Shown here in pieces: positions 46,331 to 59,350 of a stretch of DNA of 64,000 bases (positions within the stretch are counted from its first letter, which is position 1; the number at the start of each line of letters is the position of its first letter). The DNA lies in assembly GCA_030704615.1 (NCBI GenBank), contig CM060734.1, positions 41,124,042 through 41,188,041 of the forward strand, given 5' to 3'. The stretch comes from Takakia lepidozioides. Lineage: Eukaryota; Streptophyta; Takakiopsida; Takakiales; Takakiaceae. A program made the translations under genes and the position numbers. The notes below the pieces were generated by a model, which was not told the origin of the DNA, ran no database searches, and saw only the letters and a program-made list of their open reading frames with translations.

Positions 46331-47709
46331 TGGCGAGACAAGTAACATGCATGGAGGAAAGTGTGTGGCTTCAACCTGGAGGACGGAAAAGGGGATGTTC
46401 TTAAATTCTGGTTCAAGCAGAGAGTAAAGTTGAGAGACATTACAATCAGACAGTACTCCACATTTGTGCTACCCTTGGTGATGGAGTGCCGGCCGAAGTC
46501 AGCATAAATAAGAGCTACTTTCAGGCTAGGGCAATGCCCCCCTTACCTATGGTGATAATGTCAGTCAAAGGAGTGAACAGTAACAGGCTTGCAAGCATGT
46601 GCGGGCAGATTGCAGGGAGCTGTAGATATGATGAAAATTGTGAACTTTGTGTGGGTTACAAGTTTCACACTGAAAACAATGACTCGAGATGCCTTCAGTA
46701 GAGCATCTTAAGCACTGCCAGTTTAGGGGATTTTGACCCATTGTCATGAGCTCCATGCAGCCTTATGGAAAAAAGTGGAATTTTCTCTAGGACTCCAGAT
46801 GCCTTCAGTAGAGCATCTTGAGGGCCTGTTTGGAGGTGAAAGAAGTGGTCCTCGTTTAGCTGCTTGTGAGATACCTGATTTGAGCTAGTAGGTGTATCCT
46901 AAGGGGATTCTATTATTGAATCAGAGAGAAAACTTGTAAGGTAAATTTTGTGGGCAGGAATTTACCTGCCCTTCAACAGGAAGGTCAGTTAACAATTTCC
47001 AGTAGAAGCCACCAACTGACATGGTTGAATGCACTGACAGAAGGCTTTGCTCTTATGCCCGGAAATTTCGTTTGACTTCCAAAAGAGAAAATTGTAGCTC
47101 CAGATTAGTCCTCGCCTTTATAGGAAGGCAAGTTTTCAGGTGAGGAAATGAGAGAGACGTGGAGTTCCAGGGCACATGTAACAGTGATTCAAAGCTGACC
47201 AGTATGCGTCCCAAAAGTTGCAGTTGCAGTGAGTGATTACATAGCTCTGTATGCTTTTATTCTCAACATGGCAGCTACATCCATCCTTGAAGTGACCTTC
47301 CCTTAAGAATCTACCAACGTCCAATTCACATGCTTAGCTACTCTAATTTACAACATACAATGCCTCAAAAGCGGTCCGTGACATAGGCATTTTCCACAGG
47401 ATCCAGTAGTGATCAAAGCTTTTTTGGATTCAGATCTATCGTTGTCTGAAGGTGTCATCTGAAGGATCAACACCAACCTCTGGATCTTCTAAGATTCTCT
47501 CAAGATGAGAAGTGAACGAGGCTGGCCATTGCAACTTCTAATGGAAGTATGCATGCATAGAGAGCACTAACAGCGACGCTGACGTAAAATTCCTCGGCGG
47601 CTAAGAGCAGTGTTAACGCAGTGTCTTCCTGAAGACTCCAAGTTGATCATTACGTGTGACCAGCAGAGACCGCTTTCAGCTGCTGCTTAGATGTCATGGC
47701 ACATGAAAC
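46331..47709. other. intergenic between PPR pseudogene and aquaporin gene
   Basis: No gene found. A 30-bp direct repeat (GATGCCTTCAGTAGAGCATCTT) occurs at about 46688-46709 and 46798-46819. The right end is the 3' UTR side of the aquaporin gene. Confidence 0.4.
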
Positions 47710-50181
47710 TCAGACCCGTCTCTTAGTGAAGGGCAGTGCACGAATAACCAGTACGTGATAAGCGGCTGCCAAGGTTGCCCCCAACAGTGGACCAATCCAA
47801 AAGATCCACTGCACACCCAATCAAATGCACAAGCTCGGTTCAAGCAGACCCGATCTTCGGGAGCAGAGATCTACTTTTACAATCTCTCGCAGATAGACGA
47901 ACTGAGATGCGACCAGTTTACAACACAGCCATTAAAAACATTCAAAGGTCCACATGCCAACATGAGAAATCAATTTACGTTCGTCCTGGCCCAGGGCGAG
48001 ATGAATTATTGGGAAGATACACTTCCTGCCCACCGGCGCCTTCTACATCCCCAGCGGAGTGTGGGGAGAAGCTTAACTAGTCTGAATCGTATGACGTCGC
48101 ATTCTAATTGGATCGCATGTGACATATGATCTGTTCAGGAGCTCAGTGTACAGCCTAGGCACGGATGACACGATACAACAAAGAAAAATTAGGATGGGTA
48201 GCAGTGTACATTACCTGATCATCCCAAGAATGGTCCCTGTTGAGGACGATGGCGGCACCTAGGCTGCGAGCTGGGTTGATACCGGTGCCTGTGATGGGGA
48301 TAGTGGCCAGATGCACCAAGAAGACTGCAAATCCGATGGGAAGTGGTGCCAGCAGCTGTCATGCAACCAAACAGAACGCAATGTGGATCATGACCTCTCC
48401 CCTTGTGCACATTAGAAGGCCACATCTCTCTTCACTGAGCTAGCTAAAACTCTCCCCAAAACATCCCGGCGTATTGACTCTCTTGATACAGTTTTCGAGT
48501 CTTCTCCTACCTATCCTCGAAGTACAAGACGGAGCTGCTAAGGGTAAAGACTAAGAAGCCAGCACAACATAAAGTAGCAACGAAAAAAAAAAACACGCCG
48601 TTCGAAGTGGAGGTATAGCTATTGAAAGCAGATCTACAAACATTCCACTTCTATTTACCAACGACAAAATTCTACAAAGAAAGCAGCGAGAGATAACAAC
48701 TTAGCTCCGGGACTCACTGGAACATGAGAATCACGGGCGTTGCGCTTAGCGTCAGTGGCAGAGAATACGGTATAAACCAGCACAAATGTTCCAACAATTT
48801 CTGCCCCCAGTCCATCTCCTTTGGTGTATCCGTGCGAGACCGAATTGGCCCCACCTCCCGCAGTCTGATAAAAGCCTGGCTGGAACCCCTTTATCACTCC
48901 TGCTCCGACGATTGCACCCAAACATTGGCAAACTATGTACAGCACTAAGCGGGGAAAGGACACTTTTCTCGCGAGGAAAAGACCAAATGTGACTGCAGGA
49001 TTGATGTGTCCTCCTGCCAGCACCACATGATACATACAATCAGTCAGACTTGGACAATCACTTGGAGATCGACCAGAAACATTGTCATTTCTAGTTCGTG
49101 GTGGGCCGGGCAGATATGGCTCATGATTTAAAGGACATCTCTTCACACTTTCATATCTAGAACACAGCGAGGATGAAACGAGGAACTTCTGTCACGTTTG
49201 GAAGATTTTGTAAGCCTTGGCTCATCCCACACATTCTAGATGTCGCCTGCAAGTGATACTTTACAAGGACTTCCAAGTTTGTGAAAACAACGATGGAAGG
49301 TCCTAGAGGGATTATCAACACGTAGCTAGCATATTACTTGAATTCACGCTCACACCAGATTCCAAACAAATTTACTCATCGTTGCCGCATTGCACCTGCA
49401 GAAATGCTGCAAAACATTCAATACCTGGGCCCATATACTCGAGCGAACCAGACCTTGTCTTTCTTACCACCAGATTCTAGAGGTGTTTGGCTTAAATTGT
49501 TGTATTTCTCGAAGTTACTGGAGCTCTAAGAGGCATCTATAGACTAGTGCTTGAGGGTAACACGAGGGGTAACATGTATATATGTCGCAAAGCTCTCCAC
49601 CGGTTTGCTGAAAAGACTGACCTGGTCACCTCTACACCTCTCTCCACTAGTTAAACATACACATGTGGTTGCGATTTAGCATCGGCTGGGTTCTGAGCTG
49701 AGTGAGGACCAGCATTGCCGACAATTACAACTTAAAAACACTGTCTGACAGGCGCAGTTGGGGGAAGTAGGACTATTGCGACCAAAGTGCAGAACTCCAT
49801 TATCCTGGACTTGTGTGCAATTACAAATAGTCGGCCGAATGACCACAAACCTGATATTCCAGCAGTGCAGTATACAAGGACAAAAATCATGCCACCAAAT
49901 GCCCACGCAATGCCTTGAATGCCAACACCATTGCAACCACCAAGGCGTACTTGACCCATCACGGTCTGGATAGTCACATAGAGGAAGAGAAAGCTGGCAA
50001 TGAACTCTGCAATCCCAGCCCTCCAAAAGGACCACAATCCAAGCTCCCTTCCGTCAAGAAACGGCGTAGACTCTGGCTCAATGTAGTCCCTCTCCCTCGT
50101 CTGGGCACTGGTTCCCAACGGTGCTCGCTCCCCATATTTTGTGGCTGCTCCAACGGAAATGTCATCTGCCTTGTCTGCCAT
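47710..50181 (-). CDS. plasma membrane aquaporin, PIP1-like
   Basis: Predicted 288-residue PIP water channel of the plasma membrane. Exons on the minus strand are 50181-49851, 49013-48718, 48355-48215 and 47808-47710. All junctions are GT/AG and the phases agree. Landmarks: first NPA at 115-117 (GGHINPAVT), second NPA at 236-238 (GINPARS), and a water-type aromatic/arginine filter of Phe95, His224, Thr233 and Arg239. The loop D His207 (ARDSHVP) is the residue that senses cytosolic pH in PIPs. The long N-terminus and short C-terminus (LPFTKRRV) without the PIP2 phospho-serine tail suggest the PIP1 side of the family. PIP1 proteins often need a PIP2 partner to reach the membrane. Exon structure with three introns matches seed-plant PIP genes. 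All key residues are present, so it should be functional. Confidence 0.95.
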
Positions 50182-53100
50182 GGCTCCGAGATGTTCGAAC
50201 GGAAGCCAAGACGATTACAGCTAGTTTTGAATGGAAGGACACAAACACGACAAAGGAGTTGAGGCTGGAAGAGGGGCGGTCCCAAAAGGGGTTGCTAAAT
50301 CGAGAGAGAGAGAGATGCTCTCATCAAGTACACTACGTAGCTATGATCCCAGGAAACTGAAGACTGGCAAAAGACATGGGCATACGAGCAACAGATGGAC
50401 CATCGAGATTAAACGAGGAGCTGCAGACATTGACAAGAACGAGGAGGAGAGGCCAACTACAATTAGGCCAACTATCAAGGGGCCGACTACAATTCTGTAC
50501 TCCAGAGCTTCGTTCGGGCACTTGAGGACCGGACCGAACCTGCTCCATGCCGTTTTCAGAACGGCTCTCGGGCAGCTCCAGATTTTTCAGCTCACCAGAC
50601 TGGGATCGGACAGGACGGAATGGGAAAAAGGCATGTCAGGCTGCAACACGAGCTGCTTGTAACGGAAGGGCATACTGTGAGCTCTGTATAACTTAGTAAG
50701 TAGCTAGCGCAGCCTGAATAGTGCTCTCCCCTCATGCAATCTGCTGCTAGTTAGCATCTACTGAACGCCATTCAAGGGGTCAAGGGTTACATAGAGCCTC
50801 TTGTAGCAACTCCAGCTCAAAGGGCCCCTATATGGTGAGCCTTTGGAGTATGTTACCGGGATGTCACCCCTCTGCTACCTTGGGGCCTTGTGGTATAAGT
50901 TAATAATACTGTGAAATGCCAAATGCAGACCAACCCAAACAAGGGAAGGATTGAAGGGAGTCACGTGGATGGAGCGCCGACCAAGCAACGGTGGGCCCTT
51001 TGCGCAGCATCCGTGCGCACTGTCGCAGACCGACCTTCGTACCCTTTCCAGCTCTGCGTTACTCCGTGACTACTTGAAAGCGGCTGCAGCAACTGAGCTT
51101 GATCTGGCACATGGCAGATATCTAGCAGCAGACCTGGTCTTTTCGCAAGGTGATAGTTTCTTCGACAATTTTCCGGGGGGAAGTGAAGGACACGTACAGA
51201 TATGTGTTGGCTGAAATAGCCTCGGTGTCTTCCATGCGGTTATTGCTGACGTTACCAAAGGACTGCTACATAAAACGTTGGTAACTTGCAGATGCCAGAC
51301 GTAGCCTGGGTATAGAGGGAAGGACAAGGCCTCAGTGTACTGCAAATTTTGTCTATATTATCTGGAGCATACACTCAGCCACGGCCAGGTCCCACAGACA
51401 TGGACGGCGGCGTTTGGCATGGCTTCATAAACATCCTGCCAGGCCCCAAGTTGAAGAAAAAGTTGTGAGACCTTCCGACGAATTGGGTACCAACAGATTT
51501 CCAAACACAGCCCGGTTCTTGCGAATTCGTCCAGCTGCTTGTCCTTCTTCTGTGTAAGTTATGCAAATTCTAAGGAATACAGGTATCAAAGGAAAGTTAG
51601 AAATGACACAGGAAACCGAAAGAACAAAGTAGTTCTAGTGCTGAGCATGGCCAACCCGGCTGTGAGATTACATGGCTTCGGAATACAAAAGGACCAATCC
51701 CAGTCCCAACCGATCCTGTTGGTTCATCGTCTCCGGAAATGTGTACAGGAGTGTAACACAGGTAGCAGCACTTACGTTAAGCCTTAAACTTCAGAACTCC
51801 TGGGATGCTGACCCCAATGAAATCCTGGGCAGTGTGGCCTTCTGACAAGGATTGGATGCCTTCCTTACTTACCCTGAATTTCACATTTAAGATCCACAAT
51901 ATCGCTTGAACGAATTTTAATGAATTATCCGACCCCTAGGTTTCTAGAAAACCCAGGGTATGAAATTGGAGCATGCAAAAGGGCCATGTAGAGTTGACTG
52001 TCTACGTGGCAAGTAATTGGCAGTTGCGAGCCCTCTTTTTAAATTCTACCATTGGATTTGCAGTTTGTTTTTACCAGACTCACTATTGTAGTGTACCTAT
52101 TCCACACGCTCACTGCGAGGTTGAGCGAAACATCTAATTACAAAGGAGTTAACTTTCTCAATTGGCTCTTCTTGAATTGCTAAGCTATGGAGATCATTTT
52201 GACCACATACAAAGGACCCTAATAGAAAAGGCTGTTTGGCTTCAAAGTTTAGAGTACTTAGCTAGGGCTACACATAAAGAACCTCATCATTCTTTTCCTT
52301 TGTAATTTGAATACGCTTATCTGGACAAATTTTAGGTAAGTAAGTACCGGTGTTGGCCGGTTATAAGAATTTTACATATCCGCTGGTTAAGGTTACTTCA
52401 ATATTTTTGGGATGGACACACTCCATGGTTATGTATAAGGATAAATTTTTTATTTTAGTACTCCACCAGTTATCTATTCTACAAAATTCTGAAAATTTTA
52501 GACGGTTATGAATAGGACGGTTAGAGGTGTCCTAAAATTGGCGGATATATATGCAATTGGCGGATACATATAATATATTGAATGGGCACTTTATTTCTCA
52601 AATCAATTCACACGTGACATCCCTAGGGGCTCTAGGGTGGAGCAACTTGGCCATGAGCTATGTCACAAGGAAACCCTCTCTCACCGCCTCAGTGGCCAGG
52701 AGCCTGGAACTTTGAACCATTCTTGCTATCAGCACAATTGGTCTCCCCACATCATCCATGTGCTCAGAAAATCCAAACATCAAGAGGTGCTGCCGCATGC
52801 ACCTGAGCAGGAAACGTGTCTTATACGTAACTGCTCTAGGGGGTCAAAACGCCTTACTAATCCGGGTATACAGTGTAGTGCTAACCTCAATATAGGGTAC
52901 ATATCCATATACATACTCACATCCCAACCGTCGGTTATCTATTTGCTCTATTTTGCAAAACTACCATCTATGCGATTATGTATACCTATTAATCAAGGTG
53001 GTAACTGTTAGGTGTTAGGAACGAAGGTCGACCTGTCAACCAATTCGGAACAACAGACTCCTAGAAATCGCCGAACTGACAGTTGCAGGTTAAATGGAGC

Positions 53101-53437
53101 AAGCTCGCGTGCATGAAGATAATCCAGGACTAGGGATTTTGCACAGCGGCGTGGACAGGGCAAGATGGTTGGAGTGGAGATGATGGTGTACAGGCGCCTG
53201 GAGCAGATCTGCATGGGCAGAAATCTGATATTAGCACGACGTGGTGGCTGGGTGGACCAGATGTTGTAACCGGTGCTGTGCTTATATAGTTGTAGGTTCA
53301 TGTCAGTAACCGATTCACTAACCAGGGTAGAGTGCTATACCGGGCCAACACTTATAAGTACCTTATATTTTGGGGAGTGGTGTAATGTACTCTTCCAAAT
53401 ATAATGTATTCCGTGAAGCTAGGATGATGTAATCACC
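50182..53437. other. intergenic; aquaporin promoter side and AT-rich DNA
   Basis: No supported gene. The left part is upstream of the aquaporin start. From about 51.8 to 53.4 kb the DNA is AT-rich, without recognisable elements. The 124-codon frame at 52637-53011 shows no motif. Confidence 0.4.
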
Positions 53438-53442
53438 CATAA
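53438..53442. repeat. target-site duplication, left copy
   Basis: CATAA directly precedes the left LTR and is repeated exactly at 59887-59891 after the right LTR. A 5-bp duplication is normal for Ty3/gypsy integrases. Confidence 0.93.
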
Positions 53443-53981
53443 TGTCAAGGACGAGAACATGACTGAATACAAACAAGAGATCAGACTAGAGGTACAAGAC
53501 TAGACAAGAAGTCAAGGTCGGCATGGCTGAGTGCATGGTGGATAAACATGAATCTTTATAACAATGGACAAGAGTACAAGATACTGGAACTCGACTCGAA
53601 TACTAGAATGCTGGAAACTGGACTAGATACTGGAAGCTAGACTAGAGTACTGGGACTGGGAACAAGAGTAGCTTGAACTTATGTTGGCGAGACTGAAGAG
53701 TGTCCAGTCTCGCCTCGTATATATACTGGCTACTAAGAAGTTCCCTAAGAAGCTTTCCCTATGGAGGTTTCTTGATGGAGAAGCTTCCTTAAACAAATGA
53801 GGTATCTTGATGGAGAAGTTTCCTCCAAATGAAGATTCTTGAGCAGTTTCCCAAGTTACTCTTGGAAATTTGATAAACTCTCGGTAACTTGGTAAATCAC
53901 GGTAAATCATGGTAATTTCCGGTAACTTGGTAACTTCTGGTATTTACTCCTGGTAATTTCCTCTGGGCTATGTCTGTGACA
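53443..53981 (-). repeat. 3' LTR of the chromovirus
   Basis: It starts TGTCAAGGACGAG and ends GTCTGTGACA, so the termini form TGTCA...TGACA inverted ends. It contains a TATATATA box (minus strand) and a 9-bp-stem hairpin next to it. Confidence 0.95.
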
Positions 53982-54599
53982 TCACCCCCTCCTCTAGCGC
54001 CGAGTTCCTCGAGGAGCGGTAAAATCTTGGACTTGCTTAGAGTTGGAGAAAATTTAAAATCCGGCGAATGGTACTTGCCAAGTATTCGGCTCTTTGTTCT
54101 TGAATCAAATGATTTATAGGTCCTTGCAACCATCGATAGTGTCCAACACCTTGAACTTGGGATCACGCAGTGATTTGAGCATTCTGATTTTGAAGCTGCC
54201 TTCAAACATGATTTCGTTGCCCTCTAGGTCCGAAGCCTCAACCTCCAATAGAATTATCAGACTTCGGATAGGCTTTATTTAATGCCGTCGTACGGGGTCT
54301 AGACGAGGAAGTATGCGTCGCATTGGTGACCCATCTTCTCGAGAGCGTCGGCGTGATGTTGAAGGTCGTGAGAGTCGGAACGGCTGATCTGGTAGTTGGG
54401 TAAGCGACAACTCCAATGTATCTGGTTCCTGTAACTCCATGCTGCCAATACAAGATGCAAGAGTGCTGGAAGTGTAGCTATATATACTGATGTATGGTGT
54501 TCCTCCTTCCTTAGCGTGTATCAAGTACATTGAATGTGGAGTCTTCACCTTGAAGCTAACTTGACTGACATCATCGTTGTGACGTCTTATTGACGTGTA

Positions 54600-54773
54600 G
54601 CTCGGGGCTTAGCTGGATATCGTTGATGAAACTCTTGGACTTTGTCAGATGCATTGGCGAGGTTGGATGAAGGTTCCCACGTTCGTTCGCTGATGTTGTA
54701 ACATTTCCAAATACGAAATACTCAAGACGTTTATACTTGCGAGAGTCTAGGACTTCGTCGACTTCATACTCAG
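54600..54773 (-). pseudogene. chromodomain at the end of pol
   Basis: The minus strand reads EYEVDEVLDSRKYKRLEYFV. After a small frameshift near 54714 it continues WKCYNISERTWEPSSNLANA and ends at QEFHQRYP. This is the chromodomain signature that directs chromoviruses to marked chromatin. Its presence places the element among chromoviruses. The shift disables it in this copy. Confidence 0.88.
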
Positions 54774-56310
54774 ATTGACTTCAATTGGTGGAGGTGGTAC
54801 GAAGGCTCTCCCTGGAATATTCGATGGATGATACAACTTCAATAATGAAACATCAAAGACTGGATGGATGCACATACTTCGTGGGAGTTCAAGCCGAAAA
54901 CTGACCGGATTTATTTGTCGAATAATTTTAAATAATCTCAGACGTTGATAATCCAACTTCATTGATGGTCGCGAGATTTGCATGTCCCGTCGAAGAAGCC
55001 ACACACGATCTCCGACCTTGAACTAGGGTTGGAGTTGGCGACGTTGATCTACAAACTCCTTGTATTATTTTTGACCTTCTGCGAACTGGAATGTAAGCTC
55101 CTTGTGAATCGTAGCAAGATGAATAGCAAGGTTTTCTGCAGAAGAGCTTCCAACAGTCTTCATGTGGAAAGGGTTTGCTCGAGGATGATGACCATAATTG
55201 GAGAAAAATGGAGTTTGCTTGGTCGAAGAATGTATAGTATTGTTGTAGGCAAACTCAGCCAATGACAGAAGGTCCGTCCAATTATCTTGGTGATAATTTA
55301 CCGTACAGTGAAGATATTGCTCCAAAATTTGGTTTACCCGTTCGGTTTGACCATCAGTCTGTGGATGATTAGCTGTAGAGAGGTTGATCTTAATATCCAA
55401 TATGTGAAATAATCCTCTACAGAAATTTGATATGAACTGTGGTCCTCGATCAGATACGATGTCCTTCGGGAGTCCATGAATGCGGTAGATATTATTGAGG
55501 AAGAGTCTTGCAGTTTCCTCGCCGGTAACTGTCTTATTACATGGAATGAAATGTGCAATCTTCGTAAAACGATCTACAATAACAATGATTGAATCGGTGG
55601 TCTTGAAAATTGGAAGGTCCGTAATAAAGTCCATAGACACATACGACCACGGACCCTTGGGAATGGGTAATGGTTGAAGAAGGCCGTAAGGTCGATGTCG
55701 TGGTCCATTCGCTCTAGCATACGTGTCGCAAGATTTTATAAATTCTTTCACGAGCTTCCGCATATGCGGCCACCAATAGTCCCTGGATATCAATTCTATT
55801 GTTTTGTTCATGCGGCCTGGAACAATTTGTCAACACAGAAATTCGGCATTGATGATATTTTCTATAAGGGACATGTGGCATGGAAATACTTGCACAATTC
55901 ACAAGTCATTGGTACACCTGGACAGACAAGGAACTCAGTGTCTTCACCAATTTTGCCGTTCAGCGTTTACAGCAAGTTTTAAAATATAAACTTCCAGACA
56001 TGGTAGGACAACATTGTATGCCCCAGGAAAGCCGAAATGTCCTGCAGCCGGAAGATCATGACATGTTTGAAGAATTTGAAGTCGTGTAGGTCCTGGAGGT
56101 ACATAGAGAAGTCCCTTGAAACAAAGTAAGTCATCTTTGAATTCGAAGTCGTTTGTAACATGTGGGTTGTCTCGAGGTCGATTTAGTTGACTTTGTAGTA
56201 TCGTAGCAAAATGGTCGCTCTTCAGTGCTTCATGAATCTCCTTTATGATCTTTGCATCGTCATAGGTGGACATGGATAACATATTCAATTGGAGATTTGC
56301 TGGTTTCAAG
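54747..56310 (-). pseudogene. integrase region of the chromovirus
   Basis: Zinc-binding N-terminal part at about 56000-56300 (LQTCHDLPAAGHFGF). The catalytic core at 55065-55811 has the DDE triad: Asp in SMDFITDLP, Asp in VSDRGPQF, Glu in QTDGQTERVNQ. The C-terminal GPY-like part is at 54747-55004 (RLELPRSMCIHPVFDVSLLK). About 170 bp at 55800-55980 interrupts the zinc-binding part and contains stops. One of the expected Cys residues reads Tyr (CDTYARAN). Confidence 0.9.
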
Positions 56311-57590
56311 ATGATGGATTTCTGTTGGTCGAAAGCTACCTCCCTTTTTTTCGGCGCAAGATATGATCGTCGAGAATCGGGTTTCCCTTAAAGATGTCCA
56401 GGGCGATAGGTAATAACAAAATCAAACCTTGCTAGTGACATACCCTATCTGGCTTGACATCGATTCAAAACACGAGCACTCATAAAATATTCGAGGTTTT
56501 TGTGATCGGTGTAGACAGTGACCTGATGTTTAGCTCCCTCCAGTAGATGATGCCACTCCTCAAAAGCATCGATGATCGCTAGAAGTTATTTGTCATGGAT
56601 TTCATAATTGATCTCTGCAGCGGGAAATTTGTGAGAACGAAAACCAACTCGGTGAAGTCGGCCATCCGTACCACATTGAGATAGTATAGCGCCAAGTACA
56701 AAGTCCGATGCATCTGTTTCCAAGAAAAATGGTTTAGATAGGTCCGCATGTACCAGTATTGGAGCCGTTATAAATGTCTGTTTCAGCCTTTCAAATGTCT
56801 GGTCAGCCTTCTCGTCCCATACAAATTTGTCCTTCCATGTGAGTCGTGTCAATAGTGCAGTAATTTTGGAGTAGTCATTGATGAAGGTTCTATAGAAATT
56901 TGCAAAGCCCAAAAAACATTGTATATCTCGGACCGAAGTTGGTTTAACCCATGATGGTTTGTATTTTCTTCTGATCCATAAAGACGCCTTTGTCGGAAAT
57001 AATGTAGCCCATAAATTCGACTTCAGATTGATGGAAAAGACATTTCTCCAACTTGACATACAGTCCTCTTTCTCTTAATTTATCAAAGACAAGGCGTACA
57101 TGGCGGCCATGTTCTGCTTCATTCTGTTAAAATATCAAAATGTTGTCCAAATAAATGACTACAAAGTCATCTAAAAATTCTCGAAAAATGTCATTCATCA
57201 TATGTTGGAAAATTGCTGGAGCATTTGTAAGACCGAAAAGCATAACACTCTATTCAAAATGTCCATACCTTGTTTGAAATGTCCATTCGTCTCCTTCTTT
57301 TATCCGTACAAGGTTATAAGTTCATCTCAAGTCAATTTTGGTGAAAATCTTCGCTCGTCCCAGCTGGTCGAGAAGCCCAGAAATCAGCGGCAGCGGATAA
57401 CGATTATTGATTATGACTTTGTTGAGACCGCGATAGTCGACACACATGCGTAATGTTCTGTCATTCTTTTTCACAAACAAGATAGGCGCCCCCGCGGGTG
57501 ATTTTGAATGTCGGATGAAGTGCTTCAACAAATTTTCATCAATGTATTCACGTAATACAGCCAACTCCATCTAGGATAAATTATAGATTG
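56311..57590 (-). pseudogene. reverse transcriptase and RNase H region of the chromovirus
   Basis: RT begins around 57570 ([20 protein letters not shown], then [29 protein letters not shown]). The catalytic box near 57140-57165 reads YLDN where YLDD is expected, followed at once by a TAA. The thumb and RNase H part at 56586-57059 contains FLGFANFYRTFI and ETDASDFVLGAIL. With the catalytic Asp replaced and stops present, this copy is enzymatically dead. Confidence 0.9.
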
Positions 57591-57639
57591 AACCGAATGG
57601 TGGTTGGGCTCTTTCTTGTAACTCAATTGCACAGTCGTA

Positions 57640-58420
57640 AGGTCGATGTTCTGGCAATATGTCTACATTTTTCTTCTCCAATACATCTTTGAAATCTTGA
57701 TATTAAGCGGGTAATGTTGAAGTACATTTGTCTGTTGTGGTCTTGATCGGAGTCGCATAAAGTGCAAATGTCGCCTCATTTTTTGTAGCTCCCATGAAAG
57801 CTCTAGCTCCAAGGAACAGGGGTTTAATACCTTTGATATTTCTACATTTTTGTCTTGCAGAAATTTTTCGCGATCGCCAATCGATATCGGGATTATGAAG
57901 TACAAACCATGGAAGTCCAAGGATTACAGGATTCGTTGAAGACTGGATGACGTTGAAAACAATATGTGATACTTGATCTTTAAGCTTCATTTCAAGTGGT
58001 CGAGTTTCATGGTCTACATTTCCTGATGCTAACGGTCGTCCATCGATTATTTCAACAGGGGCCGAGAGTTTCTTATTTACGAGCGTTAAATTGTGTTGTT
58101 TCGCAAAGTTTTTGTCCATAAAACAAGCTGAAGCCCCTGAGTCCAAAAATGCTTCTAAAGAGATATCTCGATTTTGCACTCTGATTTTTACCGGAACTGT
58201 AAAGCAAGGTGCAGGGTCTGGAGGTAGAAAAAGACCTTTTTTCGGTAAGGAATTTGTGGTGTCCAGCCGCATGGTCCCTACTGTGACTGGACATCTTCGT
58301 TTTCCGACCTCCTCGTATCGAACACTTGAGTTGTGCCCCGAGCTTTGAATCTTTTTTTGTTGGGGCAGTTTAATACTATGTGATCTTCTTCTCCGCAATA
58401 GAGGCATAATCCATTCGAGC
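57640..58420 (-). pseudogene. aspartic protease region of the chromovirus
   Basis: The minus-strand frame 58407-57703 contains the retropepsin active site FLDSGASACFMD and the downstream ILGLPWFVLHNPDIDW block. This frame is open, making it the best-preserved part of the element. Confidence 0.88.
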
Positions 58421-59312
58421 GTCCTCTTTGTTTTTCTTGTGGCGTCAATGGCTTGAATCGGACAGCATCAATCTGCATAAGATCACTACCGGATGTCTGA
58501 TGGATCATTGTGTTTGGTGCCGTAGTAGTAGTGACATGATGCGTCGTCGACCATCCAGATCGCTTCTTTTGACGTCTTTCGAACAAACGATTATCGCATG
58601 CAATGACTTGGATGATGAATTCACTCAGTGTGCTCACGTTTGGCATTGTCAGCAACAAATCTTTTACATCATCTTTTAGTCCACATCGAAACTGACTAAT
58701 GAGGCTCTTCTTATTCCAGTCGAGATCGCACGCAAGTTGTCGAAATTCGGCAGCATAAACGGAAGCAGGACGTGCTCATTGTCGAAGATTTCGCATACTT
58801 GTCTCTGCAACTCTCTTTATATCATTCTCTCCAAACGTTGCAATGAACTCGGACATGAATGCTTCAAAATTATATAGTAAATGCGATTTTTTTCTAATAG
58901 CGGTGCAAACCAAGATAGGGCAGTGCATGATAGAAAGGTGCCTACGAATCCCACTTGAATACCTTCATCGGGGTAGCGTTGTGGATGTAGTCGTAGAAAT
59001 AGTCATACTTGTTGAACAAAACCGCGAAATCTTGATCTCATCCCATCAAATTTCTCGGGCATGCTGATCTTTGGTTCTCTCGTAATCTGTTGAAGATGAA
59101 CCGTTGCAATAGGAACTGTTGTAGTAGGGACTCGTATGGTTGAAGATCCATTGTTCGACTCCTCTAACTCTGAAATTTGTTGTTGCAAATTGTGGAGAGC
59201 GTTGCCAAGATCTTGAGACTGATCAGCTTGAAATTCCCGAGGTACGAAGTTCTTGCATCTGGAGCTGGAGATTCTGCAATGTGGCGACCATTTCCGTAAA
59301 TGTGCCTTCCAT
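58421..59312 (-). pseudogene. gag region of the chromovirus
   Basis: The presumed start ATG is at 59312, 39 bases after the 5' LTR. The capsid part is broken by frameshifts; PKISMPEKFDGMRSRFRGF is recognisable at about 59010-59070. A CCHC zinc knuckle, CLYCGEEDHIVLNC, lies at about 58370-58415, just before protease. Confidence 0.85.
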
Positions 59313-59335
59313 CTTAACTAACTAAGGAAAAAACT

Positions 59336-59348
59336 CCAGTCTCGCCAA
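59336..59348 (-). promoter_or_regulatory. putative self-complementary primer-binding site
   Basis: Two bases inside the 5' LTR, the sense strand reads TTGGCGAGACTGG. This matches no plant tRNA 3' end I know, and chromoviruses of plants usually use initiator Met-tRNA. Its complement, AGTCTCGCCAA, occurs inside the LTR exactly where transcription should begin, 29-30 bases after the TATA-like box (sense start near 59629). This is the arrangement used by self-primed Tf1-type elements. Confidence 0.6.
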
Positions 59349-59350
59349 AC

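Noticed and set aside
52637-53011. 124-codon plus-strand open frame
   Set aside because: No motif, no splice partners, AT-rich surroundings, so chance is the simpler explanation.
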